DNA of 64,000 bases from contig OZ038492.1 in assembly GCA_964036315.1 (NCBI GenBank), positions 41,747,022 to 41,811,021 on the forward strand. The letters run 5' to 3'. The position numbers and the translations under genes are program-made. Positions 9,902-21,534 of the stretch are shown here, one piece after another; the first letter of the stretch is position 1, and each line of letters starts with the position of its first letter. The notes below the pieces were generated by a model that did no database searches, was not told where the DNA came from, and saw only the letters and a program-made list of their open reading frames with translations. The stretch comes from Acanthosepion esculentum (taxonomy: Eukaryota; Mollusca; Cephalopoda; Sepiida; Sepiidae).

Positions 9902-11150
9902 AGACGATCCTGCAGCTTGTCCTGTGATCAGGAGGTTTTGAAGAGCGTAGAACCACATCTTCAGCGGTACTGTTCCCAGGATCACTCTGATCCAGGGTGA
10001 TAGCAACTAGTTCCTAAATAGTTACCCCCACCAAACTGGGGTCAAATGATTATGAAAGTATAAAAATACATTTTCATAGTAAAAAGTTGCCTTCAATACA
10101 CTTTTGCGAAAAAGCGTATTAACAGTAATACATTTTTGTTACATAGAAAATAATAATAGCAGTAATACATTTTCGTAAAAAAAATAAAAATTAGCAGCAA
10201 TAATTTTTTTGTAAAATAAATATCAGCAGCCTCCAATATATTTTAGTACAAAAAAAAAACATACCATCATATATTTCTGTAAAAATAAAAATTACCAGCA
10301 ATACATTAAAAAAAATATTACCAGCAATACATTTTCATGAAAACAAACATTACCAGCAACATATTTCTGTAAAAAAATTACCAGCAATACATTTTGTAAA
10401 AAATGCATAATACAAGCAATACATGTTTTTGTAAAAAAAAAGCATATTACCAGAAATAATTATTTTGTGAAAAAAAGCCTATTACCGGCAATAATTTAAA
10501 AAAAATATTACCAGCAATACATATTTGTAAAACAAAGAATATTACTAGCCATATATTTTGTAAAATAAAAGCATATTACCGGTAATATATTTTTCGTCAA
10601 AAAACATGTTAACAGCATTATTATTTTTGTAAATAAAGAATATTTACAGAACTACAGTTTTTAAAAAGATATATTACCAGCAATGCATTTTATAAATAGA
10701 AGCATATTACCAGCAATAGATTTTTGTAAAAACATATATTACAAGCTTTATATTTTTGTAAATATGCATAGCAATATATATATTTTTGTAAAAATGCATA
10801 CAATATATATTTTAACAAAAGCATAATCCCAGCAATAGATCTTTTGTAAAAAACCTATTACAAACATTATATTTTTGTAAAAAATGCATAGTAACAACAA
10901 TATATTTTTCTTAAAAATGCATATTACCAGCAATAAATTTTTGTAAAAATCATAGTAGCAGCAACACAATTTATAAAATAAACAGATTACCAGCAATAAA
11001 CTTTTGTTAAAATCTTATTACCAGCAATCCATTTCTAAAATAACATTACCAGCAATACATCTTTTCAAAAAAACTTTCTAATTCTCCCAAGAAAATTAAA
11101 TTTAAGCATTAAATGACCCATAAGGCGTTGATGTACCACTAAAAAAACAA
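9902..11150 (+). mobile_element. Repeat element X, copy 1, with expanded internal array
   Basis: The head (9902-10065: GATCAGGAGGTTTTGAAGAG, then CAAACTGGGGTCAAA) and tail (11113-11150: GCATTAAATGACCCATAAGG, then TGTACC, TAAAA) match copy 2 at 14338-14790. Between them copy 1 has about 1 kb of tandem array where copy 2 has roughly two units. The head has tRNA-like features but I cannot fix its class. Non-coding. Confidence 0.7.
10066..11080. repeat. AT-rich minisatellite, unit about 35-40 bp
   Basis: Roughly 25 imperfect units containing TTACCAGCAATACATTT then TGTAAAAAAA.GCATA. Units differ by many small substitutions and indels, suggesting old expansion. It gives spurious repetitive ORFs on both strands. 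Confidence 0.92.
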
Positions 11151-11884
11151 ATAATCATCCATGGTTACATTTTTAACTGTGACCTACTATCTTGAATGTC
11201 TCTAGCTGGATCATTCTCTTTTCCAGTTCTCCCTTTTCTGTGTCACAACTGGGTACGTCATCTTTTACTACATGTTGAAACTTGACTAATGCATGGAATA
11301 ATAATGCAAACACAAAATGTACTTAGAATAAAATGTATTGAAACAAGAAAGTGTACACAATATTTACATATAGTCTTTTGTATATTTCTGGGAAGACCGT
11401 TCCTGGAGAATGTGTTGATTAAGTCGCAGTCGGGGAGAGTCTCTAGTTGAATCTCTTGATTCGCCTCCCTGTCTTCCCGGTACCAACCATATTTATATAG
11501 TCGGTACTCCACTATGCAAATTAGGTGGATCCTACCACAACACTACACTACATGGAAATTTCAACATCTGATTCGTTTTTAACTCTAACGATTGCATGAG
11601 TCAATCATGATGAACGGATGTTCCCTCAAGTAGGTCTCGTACCTTGAGTGCCTATTAAGACTTCAACTCAACCCCGATTTCTTGGCACTCATCTCATACA
11701 TACAACCCATAAAGATGCTGGAAAATGGTCTGTTCCCTGTAGAGCTTGTTACGTTAGACTAATAAATGTACATCCACCTTAGATTTTAGAAGTATATTTT
11801 TAATACCTTACATATTTGCGACGAGATATGAGAATAATAGTCGTCTCTTTATTTCTTTGAATATGCAGATTATGGAATATTTTT
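11151..11884. other. Spacer, possible LTR-element remnant
   Basis: Contains a moderately GC-rich patch (11400-11540) with CTTCCCGGTACCAACC and a TATTTATATAG run. This could be promoter-like or part of an LTR. Nothing firmer. Confidence 0.3.
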
Positions 11885-12301
11885 TTGTACCCGGTTAAAC
11901 TAAAGTCATTTCTTGGAAGAGAACCTTCCTTTCCACCACCTTCTGTCTGGTCTTTGATTGCAGCCCAGACGAACGATGCTTGTCTGATAAGTACAAGTGA
12001 CCCTAATAGTGTTCAATGGATAACGCCTACTCATTTTCATATGCCAACACGTGACTTAACCCCTAACGGTTTTTTTAGCGCGTGTTGGGTTTTAACAACT
12101 TCACTTAGCTGTTTGCTTTCAGATGAATCGGACGTCACCAAAACTGGACTTAGCTGTTTGCCTTCAGAGGAATCGGACGTCACCAAGAATCGAATGACCG
12201 ACGAAAGAATCCTCAACGGTATTCTCAAACCCAATTCATCTATACTCCTGTGGATTATCTGCGTATACCACTTGCCATCAACAAGGATTAAACGGCGTTA
12301 A
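11885..12301 (+). other. 138-residue ORF of unknown origin with in-frame duplication
   Basis: The ORF runs from an ATG-like start region to a stop at 12299-12301. It contains two adjacent 15-residue units, LSCLLSDESDVTKTG and LSCLPSEESDVTKN, encoded by a 45-bp tandem duplication at 12103-12192. I recognise no domain, signal peptide or membrane segment. Downstream sequence with an AATAAA at about 12584 and GC-rich patches could be a retroelement 3' end. Likely part of a decayed element rather than a host gene. Confidence 0.25.
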
Positions 12302-12829
12302 TCAAGGACTTATATCAGGACATTAGCAACTCCACCTTTTTCGCCCGGAGAATTGAATGGACATCTTTTCTTTCGAACTTTTGTTCTGATAACAATCGAT
12401 CGACGATGGTCCCTACAATTTGTAAGTCTTCACATGTTTGTATATATATATTCTATAATCTGCTGTCATTAATTTTGTCTGTATTTCATCGCACTGATAT
12501 ATGTTTGACCAGCCAATTGCCCCCTCATCCATTTTACTGTTTAGTTTTCTTTTCTTTAATTTAATCCACTGTATATTTTATAAATAAAGTATCTTTATTA
12601 TATATTCTCGTGTCGTCTTCTACTGTTCAGTGTCTGCATATTGTTCGTTTTCTCACTGAGTTCACCAACCTCCGGAATTGGAGAATTCCCATCCCATCGT
12701 TCGTATCATCAATCTTACATTGAACCCTGAGATACTCTTGTTTATTTTTTTTTTACTTTCTCGTTGCGTCCCGGCTATTGTAGTCCCAACGAAACCGCGA
12801 GCCTAACAATCCCCAAGAGCAAGATCAGG
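12302..12829. other. Possible retroelement 3' region
   Basis: Contains CTTTTTCGCCCGGAGAATTG, ACGATGGTCCCTACAATTTG and a polyadenylation-like ATAAATAAAG at 12581-12590. It looks like an LTR or 3' UTR, but no matching partner is in the window. Confidence 0.3.
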
Positions 12830-13215
12830 TTGAAAATGGAGTATTAAACCATATATGGACAGGAGCTGTCCAGTCTTCACTTTCCAGTCTCGAGAGAGCC
12901 CAAAAGCGTCTCTTGGTCCTTGTGCCTGACTAATTATTTTCAACCTAACAACCCATTTCACACAGACGAAATGTTGTAAGCCTTTCGATACTTTCTATGG
13001 AAAGTGTTCAGCCGAACTACATTCCTTAGTTACACCAGTTCTCACAATCACGGCTAAGACCCGCCATGATACGCACATTGTAGCGAACCGCCCGCCTTCC
13101 TTTTGTATTCCATTGGTGAGATGTATGTTCCACTGAAGCAGCTTTTCTCCACGAACTGCTGCTTTGTGAAATCAAATCTTAGCCTGTTCATTATCTTCCT
13201 CACATCCGCATAAAC
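12830..13215 (+). pseudogene. LINE C-terminal relic (LINE-B-like subfamily)
   Basis: The plus strand encodes WTGAVQSSLSSLERAQKRLL, then HRRNVVSLSI, AKTR/HTHIVANRPPS in shifted frames and FHELLLCEIKS. This is the usual sequence of a CR1/Jockey-type polymerase C-terminus (ERAQKRAIRLV, HRRNVASLS, FSPRTAALWN). Several frameshifts. Confidence 0.65.
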
Positions 13216-13639
13216 TATACTTCTCACTGTTTTAACTTTTTCCTCGATTGTCTTAGATTGACTGTGTAGATAACTTACCTGCCACTGCAGACACCATTAC
13301 CAATGCCACAGACCCCTCCTGTATCATGTAGAAAATGCTGTTGGAATCTATGTCAATGCATTTAAAACTGAATTCATAGGTTTCAACTCGCAAGGATTAA
13401 TACACACTGTCTCAGGTGAATCAATAAAATCTTATGAATATCGTACATAGCAAGGAAGCGAGATAAAGACTATTGAAAAATATGTGAAAATTCGCATAGG
13501 TAAAGCCTGAACCTCATTGAATAAATGCTTAGAGTTATACTTGACATCTCTTGGAGACAACATCCAACTAAATCATAGCTCTATTGACTGAGCCCTGATA
13601 TTTCTACAGAATGAACTTTGCAGGATACTTCAGGCGAGC
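13216..13639. other. Spacer, nothing recognised
   Basis: No feature supported. Confidence 0.4.
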
Positions 13640-13820
13640 AAAACAAGAACACACGAGTGATCTACTACGTTGGACACCTAGCCATGGGACAGGACGAGTT
13701 GGTCACTCAGCAACCACATACATTGACCAGACACAGAATATCACCCAATTGACCTTCCGATCTTGATCCAGAACCGTAATGTTTGCCGTGATATACTCAT
13801 GAATGTGCGATCTTGCTCGA
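13640..13820 (+). pseudogene. Non-LTR retrotransposon C-terminal scrap
   Basis: The plus frame encodes SDLLRWTPSHGTGRVGHSAT, then TYIDQTQNITQLTF. This resembles the extreme C-terminus of RTE-like polymerases (L.W.P.HG.R..GR....Y.D....DTGL). Short, and only one domain tail is present. Confidence 0.5.
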
Positions 13821-14337
13821 TCGACTAAATATATAACAGGATGATCATCATTGTAAAAAATTTGTTAAATTCTGCTGGTAGAAAGAAAAAGTAACCCCTA
13901 TTTCGATTTGATGTTCTATGATATGGCATACGTCGGTAAAGATTTCAGCTTTTCTTTTTGCTCTCTTGGAACAGCCATGACTTCATTTTTATACTAGTGC
14001 GCATTCAAGCTTTGATATTTCTTTCAAGAGAAAATAATTTAATGGTTAAAAACATAAAAATTAAACAAAAATGTTCTTATTGTTTACGCAATATTTATTT
14101 AAGTAAATTTCGGCTCTCAATCTGTACTTTGTGCAATGGAAATCAGACAGATTGTTAATAGCCAATAAAGTAGTACAAAACCACAACCCTAATTAAATGG
14201 CGAAATAGAACCTCTTTAGCATTGGTGTCTTTGATAAAAGAAAAAAATCCCCAGGTTCCTGAGCATTCACCAGTAAATATCGGCATAGAAAATCTCAAAA
14301 TTACTGAATTTCATCAAAAGAAATAGAGTCCTGGTTA
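13821..14337. other. Spacer, nothing recognised
   Basis: AT-rich, no gene supported. Confidence 0.4.
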
Positions 14338-14790
14338 TGACGATAAACTACATCCGGCAGCAAGGACTCTGATCGGGAGGTTGTGAGGAGCGTGGAACCA
14401 CCTCATAATTTCTATTGTTTCCAGGTTCACACTGAAATGGAATGGTAGCCCCTGTTAGGGTCCCAGCTATGGGTAAATATTTAACCCGCAAACTGGGGTC
14501 AAAACAATACGAAAGTATACAAAAATTGAGTTTTATTGTAAAATTACCATCAATGCGTTTTTGAAGAAAAATATTACCAGCAATACATTTGAAATCCAAA
14601 GAAGAATCAGCAATATTACTAATCCTGACGTAATACCCACTTTACAAAAATGCTTAAAGAATACATTAATGAAAACTATTCTGCAAACTGATTTCTTAGA
14701 AAGAATTCGTATTCTATTCATACAAACCTATCCTAAAAAAAATTATTGGCATTAAGTAACCCATTAATATTGATATGCCGTAAAACAAAA
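14338..14790 (+). mobile_element. Repeat element X, copy 2
   Basis: The head GATCGGGAGGTTGTGAGGAG, the AACTGGGGTCAAAAC segment, about two array units (TACCAGCAATACATTT at 14575) and the tail GGCATTAAGTAACCCATTAA correspond to copy 1 at 9902-11150. A piece at 14592-14637 (ATCCAAAGAAGAATCAGCAA) matches LINE-B at 4879, so a LINE scrap lies inside the copy. Confidence 0.7.
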
Positions 14791-16049
14791 TAAACCTAAC
14801 CTAAAAAAGAATAAGTCATATTTTGCCTCGAGTGGTAATAGATATTAATACGAATAGAAATTAGGAAATAAATAGTTAATTCAGAATTATATCAGGAATT
14901 AATAGTAACTAATTTCCCGACAGAGTAGAGATATTCTTCCAGCAACGATTAAATTGATTTCTGATCATTTACAATCGCTTTCTTTCTGATTTACAGCCAT
15001 TAAATAAATAATTTCACAGCTATTGATTAAATATCAGGGTAGACCAGGTTCAACCAGTGTACGAGAAATAAAACACTAAATTCCTAAAATGTCGTCATTG
15101 GCAAGAAGGCATCGTAAGTCACACAAAATAAACAAAGGGAAAAAGTAGAGAGCTGTGGTTGCATAACTTTAAAAATTGTACATACTTCCTTTATGCCTCA
15201 AAATATTTCAGAAAAGTGGCAATCATAGCTCTCCACATGTTCCATTCCTATGTTATCCTTCGTAACATTTGCCACATATATATACTTCCTTGGGAAAGCC
15301 AGAAGTGCATGTCTTCGCTCCTTCAAGTTATAGATAAAAACGCAAGGTAGATTGGTCTCTCTAACCTAGATATGGTAATCAGTGTCGGTTAAAGAGAATT
15401 TAAAAACTGTGGAGAAAGTATATGGAAACTACTCTGTTATCTTTTCCAACAAGGAATCTTAATTCACAGATAATACAGAAATAAAATCTATGGAGAGCCA
15501 TGATCGCCTACGTCCTGATGAGGCATGCCATTTTTTCTTATTATAATGACTATAGGATACAAATTTGCAGTGGCAGCGAGTCAATTCAGAATCCTGCTTT
15601 TTCTACGAGCATAGAAAAATTAACTGAAAATTGTATCCGCTAACGGATATAGAAATAATTTTAAAATTCTTCAATTACTGATGACATTTAGCGTGATATG
15701 TCAGCGCCATTTTGAAAAACGCTTTATTGATATTTAAAAAGAAATTATTTAATCGTTGTGAAAGGAAATATCTTGAATTTTAAATTTGCAGCCATAAAAT
15801 TATTTTCTGTCTTTCCATTTCATTGATATATTTTACTTCCTGTATTTTCGGTTAAAAGGGTTTGATTTTATTAATAATTATTGTTATGATCAATGAGATC
15901 TCCACCACTTACGAAAGCAAAACAAACAGAATATGGAATCCGCAGCAAAGTAAAAGTTTTAATACCGTAAAATGCGTTGTACAAATCATTAAAAAGTTTA
16001 TTATTATTGTTTTTAACCTTATCACGCCATGCAAGGACGTAAAGCCACT
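14791..16049. other. Spacer with two LINE-A end scraps
   Basis: CAATCATAGCTCTCCACATG near 15220 (minus) and TATGGAGAGCCATGATCGCC near 15490 (plus) are LINE-A 3' end signatures (LWRAMIAHVL region). The rest is AT-rich without recognisable content. Confidence 0.4.
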
Positions 16050-16930
16050 AAGACACAAGAGGTGACTGCGTTACTAGAAAAAGAGAAACATTCAGGAAGG
16101 AGAGGAATAGAAGAGTAAACAAATAGTAGATAACGATTGATATTGAATTTACATTTTTCAAGATCAGAATTAGCTGGAAAGCCTGAAGCCGGAAGGGAAT
16201 TCCACAAGCAAGAACTGCGAGAGAAGAAACTATTAGCATAGCATTTACGGTTATATATCGGCAATTCAACTGTGAATTGATGAAACCCAATTCTAATAAT
16301 GAGCGTAAATTCATAAAGGAGCGACATTTATTTCTGCTATGTACAGAAAATCTGGCACAAGGCCAAATGGGGAGTGAAGAAATGGACGGTCTTTATCTTT
16401 CTTACCTTTAAACTTAACTAACCAAAAACACTTATCCAAACCCACAACAATATTCCTTACACCAAAATAACACATTCTTACCTACCTTCCTTACTACATC
16501 CACCATAATACCACATTGTCTCCATGAAAGTCCTAACTAGTCCCATTATGTACAAATCATTGTCTGTGGAGTGAGAGGAATAAAACAACTATTTAAACCA
16601 TAGCGAAGAGCTTATCTGAACAATTAAGATGAAAGTATTTTTAGAAAAGGCACAGAGAAGTTACATTTCAGAGGTGGGAAATGATACGCCACGTCAGAAC
16701 AAATGCTGATTCTTCTTTGGATTTTGTCAAAAATCTCTAAATAAACAGACATAGCACCAGACTATAAGTGGCATCAATATTCTAAATATGCACGAAGGGT
16801 AAACATATAAGTATTTAAGATAGAGATCCTGGAAAGCGAAATTGTCTAGCACGACACATTGAAAGGACTTTCTTAGCAGCAGACCTACCCAACGGATGCA
16901 ATATAGTGTTTTCACTTCATATCAGTCAAG
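16050..16930 (-). pseudogene. LINE-B C-terminal relic, interrupted
   Basis: On the minus strand, 16915-16690 encodes LIVWCYVCLFRDFDKIQRRI. After a break of about 350 bp, 16310-16100 encodes NRKCYANSFFSRSSCLWNSL, then PASGFPANSDLEKCKFNINR and YLL. These are consecutive blocks of the LINE-B polymerase C-terminus. The interrupting sequence at about 16330-16690 is unrecognised and could be a later insertion. Confidence 0.75.
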
Positions 16931-17208
16931 AATATAAGAAGGTGCAACGAGCACATCTTTTGACAGTTAGAATCAGCCATGCCAGTGGGAGACAGGAAAG
17001 GGTCTATTAGGGGATTATTAGACAGATGTTCGCTCAAATCTCCAGTTATTGCGAAAATTTTACAGATGAGAAATAATAATTATTATATATTTATTTATTT
17101 TAACTTTTTTCATCTTGGTTGCAATAATCCATAAATTTGGGTCACTGTAGTCGCCGGCCCTCTGTGGGTGTCAATTTATATAACGTAAATCATTCATACA
17201 CTTAAATG
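16931..17208. other. Spacer
   Basis: Short unrecognised stretch leading to the hammerhead-like motif. Confidence 0.4.
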
Positions 17209-17256
17209 TCTACCTGATGATGGTCGTTCGAAACGACTGAAAGCCGTGCTAGTAGA
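17209..17256 (+). ncRNA. Hammerhead-like fold with canonical CUGAUGA core
   Basis: Stem I is UCUAC (17209-17213) with GUAGA (17252-17256). The core CUGAUGA is at 17214-17220, followed by one extra U. Stem II is GGUCGUU/AACGACU with loop CGA, including one G-U pair. GAAA is at 17239-17242. Stem III is AGC/GCU with loop CGU, and the cleavage-position nucleotide is A17251 after U. Every helix of a type-I hammerhead forms. The extra U before stem II departs from the canonical core and could weaken or abolish cleavage. Confidence 0.6.
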
Positions 17257-17414
17257 AAAAATAAAACCTGATAAAACCGGAATTTATAAACAAGGATCAT
17301 ACCATTCATTAACGGATTCGAAGTTGATTGTATTTTATTATTAAATATTGTTTGCGAGAATGATTCTTGCCATATAATTAGCTTCATTATTTGTTTTTCG
17401 TATGAATGATTTAA

Positions 17415-17460
17415 GTTATATATATACATATATATATGTATATATGCTGTATATATACAG
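17415..17460. repeat. Imperfect (TA)n tract
   Basis: TA dinucleotides interrupted by C and G, about 45 bp. Confidence 0.9.
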
Positions 17461-17525
17461 TAGAACACCTCTGGGTCTCAATACGACGCAATCTTCACAT
17501 GCTGATTTTATATTCACAGACCCCC

Positions 17526-17527
<2 letters not shown>

Positions 17528-17594
<67 letters not shown>
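17528..17594. repeat. (TA)n microsatellite
   Basis: About 67 bp of TA preceded by a C7 run. Confidence 0.96.
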
Positions 17595-17595
<1 letters not shown>

Positions 17596-18242
17596 CATAA
17601 TGAGAAGTTGTTTTCTCCATATTATTGATATATTAAAATCTAGACTGCAATGAAAGATGTTACGACGCAGTGGAATGTATTATGTTGTTAGGTTTTAAAT
17701 TAGATCAAATTTATTAAAACTATACCGGAGTTACAGAAGGCTTAGCACGTTTGTGTGCTGACCATGAGATCTAGGTTCGAACTTACCATGGTCGATTTGT
17801 CAAAGAGGTTATGTCTTGGTAATAACTACTTTATAAAACGTGTGACCGCATTGGGGAGTGAATGGCCCGGTTGACTTAATCATTGTGAGTGAATTTGTTT
17901 AGACGGTTTTGTTTGAAATCCATCGCTGCTTGTCCTACCGTGAAGTCATATGTCATTGTGACATATGACTTCATGTCGAGGGTTCGAACGTGCATACTGT
18001 TTTCAAATACTGATCACGCCCGTTTCTACGCTCTTTCCAAAAAACTATAACTAAGATCCTATCAATATAGTTGCAGTATAAACTACAATTCCCCTCTGTT
18101 TTGAAGAAACATAAATGTGCCCGAACAAACGTCTGCAACAGGGTTTAGATATCCATTGTATTAGACTCCATAGCTTCCAGGAACTGGAGGATTCCTTTTT
18201 GGTACAAATTAAACAGTGTTATCTGAGATGAGATATTGTAAG
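17595..18242. other. Spacer with B-box-like motifs and a perfect palindrome
   Basis: GATCTAGGTTCGAACTTACC near 17770 and GAGGGTTCGAACGTGC near 17979 look like pol III B boxes of tRNA-derived repeats. Between them, 17941-17973 is a perfect 15-bp inverted repeat with a 3-bp spacer. No complete tRNA cloverleaf found. Confidence 0.35.
17941..17973. repeat. Perfect 15-bp inverted repeat, 3-bp spacer
   Basis: TGAAGTCATATGTCA is followed by TTG and then the exact reverse complement. A B-box-like GGTTCGAAC follows directly. Confidence 0.9.
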
Positions 18243-18505
18243 TATTTACACTATTTATATTGTTCAAACATTTGCAGTCATCTTTATTGCCATTTTTCGG
18301 CGTTGTACACTCCGGTATTCTTCAGGTTATATTTGTTGCTTGGCACATGGAATTAGAACAATTACCCCTGGGGAATAAATAACGGGTTCGGTTCGAAATT
18401 TCATCGTATATCACCTGAAGTAGGCCGGAGCATACAAAACGAATCGTCATCAATATGGCAATAAATATGAGTACAACAGTCGAACAATATAAATAGTGTA
18501 AATAA
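18243..18505. mobile_element. Two hammerhead-family (family b) repeats in inverted arrangement
   Basis: The minus-strand copy at 18243-18330 (TATTTACACTATTTATATTG ... CCGGTATTCTTCAGG) and the plus-strand copy at 18405-18505 (CACCTGAAGTAGGCCGGAGC ... TATAAATAGTGTAAATA) face away from each other. The joining segment contains GGGTTCGGTTCGAAATTT, as at 25585-25602. Both have lost the GAAA/stem II pairing. Confidence 0.7.
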
Positions 18506-19074
18506 AAAACTACTAATGGACATTTGAAAGGTCAATGGAAGTAAAATTACTCGTTATGAGTCCTTGTTATTCTGTAATTGGGGTTGATTTTTTTTTAATA
18601 GTTTTCTGTCGATTCAGTCGTTACTGGACCGTCTGTTGTGCCACAGCACTGAATGCAAACCACTGACAATAGATTCAGTTCTCACGTGGCCATTTTATTG
18701 CAGTTATCTTTGGTTCTTCGTTATATTTGTTGTTTTCTTTTTTAGGTTTAGTAAACAAAACATGTCAGAATCTTTTGTATATGGGTTGCTTCTTTCAGAA
18801 GATTTTTTATCGTTGTATTTGCCTCTACATTCTTGTTCGAACGCCATGACTTAACGTTTCTTTCTTCTTTTTTAACAGAGCTCGTTTTTTAATTAAATAA
18901 TTCTTTGTCCTCATCTTTCTTCACTGTAAACAATGCTGTTTTAGGCGCTACGGGCCAGTTTTAATGTCTAACATCGCAGCAAGGAATCATGTTGAACTGA
19001 GCTTTTCAATTTTAATTATGACTGCGAGCAAAGTGAACACTTATTTTTTTCCGTAGACATAATGACTACACTTC

Positions 19075-19076
<2 letters not shown>
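18506..19076. other. Spacer, nothing recognised
   Basis: T-rich. ORF of about 70 residues without resemblance to any family. Confidence 0.4.

Positions 19077-19132
<56 letters not shown>
19077..19132. repeat. (ATT)n microsatellite
   Basis: About 56 bp trinucleotide repeat. Confidence 0.95.
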
Positions 19133-19528
19133 ATATTTTCTCTATTGTTTTATTGATAACTTACAATAATTATCATTATCTGATGTACCTAGACTTTTAA
19201 TATTTAGCATCGTTTTACGATAATATTGTACTCATTGTATTTTCACACTAGTAAAATCTGCTTGCTTTCTTTGGAAATCAAGTGATAGTAAATATTCTCA
19301 ACATTATAAGAGCTTTTGTAGTATTCTAGTTTATTTTATTAATAAGGTCTCACTGTTTTTAATTTTTCGTCGAATATACGGTTAATCCAAGCTTATTGAA
19401 AGCTTATCGCGACGTTGAACCGTTCTCATAGGATGTTTGTTATAATGGCCATTCAAAATATTATTTTATAATCCCTGAATTTTAATACATTAGAGGAAAA
19501 AGATCATGAAGTTATTTCCCGTAGTTTT
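19133..19528. other. Spacer, nothing recognised
   Basis: AT-rich. No feature supported. Confidence 0.4.
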
Positions 19529-19915
19529 CCTTACTGTTTGAATTAACAGGATTCCTTCTAGACTGGTTTCTATCCAAGGTTAAAGATCCGAGTTTGCCTT
19601 ATCATTACACACTAATAGAGGTAATTCTATGCTATTATTATGGTTTTCTTTCGGGTTTTCTTTACTGTTTGATTTAACAGCATTCCTTCTAGACTGGGTT
19701 CTATTCAGGCTAAAGATCCGAGTTTGCCTTAAATTACACACTAATGGAGGTAATTCTATGCTATTATTATGGTTTTCTTTTGGTTTTCTTTACTGTTTGA
19801 ATTATAAGCATTCCTTCTAGACTGGGTTCTATTCAGGCTAAAGATCCGAGTTTGCCTTAAATTACACACTAATGGAGGTAATTCTATGCTATAATTATGG
19901 TTTTCTTTTGGTTTT
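19529..19915. repeat. Tandem repeat, about 128-bp unit, three copies
   Basis: Units starting CTTACTGTTTGAATTAACAG (19530), CTTTACTGTTTGATTTAACA (about 19660) and CTTTACTGTTTGAATTATAA (about 19789) share TTCCTTCTAGACTGG, AAAGATCCGAGTTTGCCTTA and TAATGGAGGTAATTCTATGC. The last two units are nearly identical. One reverse-complement unit lies at 21385-21540. Confidence 0.9.
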
Positions 19916-20124
19916 CTTTCTGTTCTTTCCAACATTTCAAATCTAATATCCGTCAAATTTCTACTTTTATATGATTAGCTTACACCCTCTTCGGATATAG
20001 ATAAGGAGATTCAGAGAATTATGAGTTATTATTCTCTGAAAAAGATTTCTGAATAGAAATATCACTCCTGTCCAAACATTAAAATAAACTTAATTGTTGG
20101 ACAATTCAAAGAAGCGGAAGAGAC

Positions 20125-20470
20125 CAAGATCACTATTAGGAATTAGATATGCCAAAAGATAGAAAGGACGGAAATCTAAATATCTGGGAAGATACCTTCA
20201 AACATTACGCAAACCGTCGCTTAATATCACCTGTAATATCAGACTTATTATGTGGCAGTAAAGGCTGGACACTCCTCACACAGAAATACGATCCCTCTGG
20301 AGGATACTGTAAATACAACAGATGGAAAATGTGAGTAAGGAAGAAGTTTTCATGAATGTTTAAGCAAAAAGAATGCTTATACTTAGAATAAAAAGAGGTG
20401 AAATAAGTTGGACACATAAGGTGGAAAGAGGGTTTGGAGAGTGTTACACTGTTGTGGATTCCGGGATGAA
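20125..20470 (+). pseudogene. LINE-A C-terminal relic
   Basis: Blocks in order are NLNIWEDTFKHY (decayed K-YLG), GSKGWTLLTQ (YGSECWTIS region), LRIKRGEISWTHKVERGFGE (RKRQLKFLGHIMRKEGLE region). The order and spacing fit the LINE-A tail on the plus strand, inside the inverted-repeat spacer. Heavily mutated. Confidence 0.55.
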
Positions 20471-20732
20471 ATCCGGTAGCAAATAATAACAAACGCCAAG
20501 AATGAATGTAGGAAATAAATGTAGTAACGTAATAATACAAACTGGCAATACAGGTTAGTAGTTCCAGGAATGCGGGTTAGTAGCAAAATATATATATAGT
20601 CTTTGATATCGACGTATCGCTGTATGACTTCTTACTGAGTCTACGGGTTTGTGACTGTGACTCTTGCCGCTACGTTATTCTACCGACCGACTCAACGTTC
20701 TACTACTACTATTGTTACTTGACTTAACTTAC

Positions 20733-20757
20733 TGCCAGGTATTCACTGGCAGTAGTA
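20733..20757. repeat. Perfect hairpin
   Basis: TACTGCCAG and CTGGCAGTA flank a 7-bp loop. Isolated stem-loop of unknown role. Surrounding 20600-20880 holds nothing else recognised. Confidence 0.75.
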
Positions 20758-21534
20758 TATGTATACCTTGGGTGAGTCCATTTGTGTAAAAAGGGGAGAC
20801 CACTCAATATACACTCAGTGGACAAACTGAGGGGAATAGAGAAAAGGGCTAGTAACCTATCTGTTTCGTTTAAATGGATGCCTGAATGGAAGCTTTGAAC
20901 CGTTGTATCTTAGAAATGTGGGAGGGATGGTGGAAAGCTAAAACATACTAAAAGCTGCAAAAGTATATTAAGTCCTGAAGGAATATGGCACATGGAAGAA
21001 GAAGAGTTAGGAGAATGTGATAAATCAAGCTGATCATGAGATGAATATGAAGGGAAGATATAAAAAGATAAACAAGTATTAAGACCTAACATGTGAGACG
21101 AATAATCTGTGGAATATGATTGGTGCACTGATATGGTTAGCAGCAAGATTATAACTGAGAGTTCGTGAGAAACCACAGAGATGTCTGGATTAGCGATAAT
21201 ACGAATAGCGTGGGATTAAACCGAGGAAGTCAAAGATATATACAGAAATCAGAATTTTTTTCAGAGAATAATAATGCATAATTCTTTGAATCTCCCGATC
21301 TATATCCGAAGAGAATGTAATCTAATCATGTAAAAGTAGAAATTTGACAGATATTAGATTTGAAATGTTCAAAATAACAGAAAGAAAAACCGAAAGAAAC
21401 TATAATAATAGCATAGAGTTATCTCCATTAGTGTGTAACGATAAGGCAAAATCGGATCTTTAGCCTTGAATAGAACCCAGTCTACAAGGAATGCTGTTAA
21501 TTCAAACAGTAAAGAAAAACCGAAAGAAAACCAT

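Noticed and set aside
10748..10996. Minus-strand ORF over the minisatellite
   Set aside because: Repetitive translation of the array units. No biological support.
10066..11080. CRISPR-like array
   Set aside because: Units are variable along their whole length, with no constant repeat and unique spacer pattern, and the context is eukaryotic.
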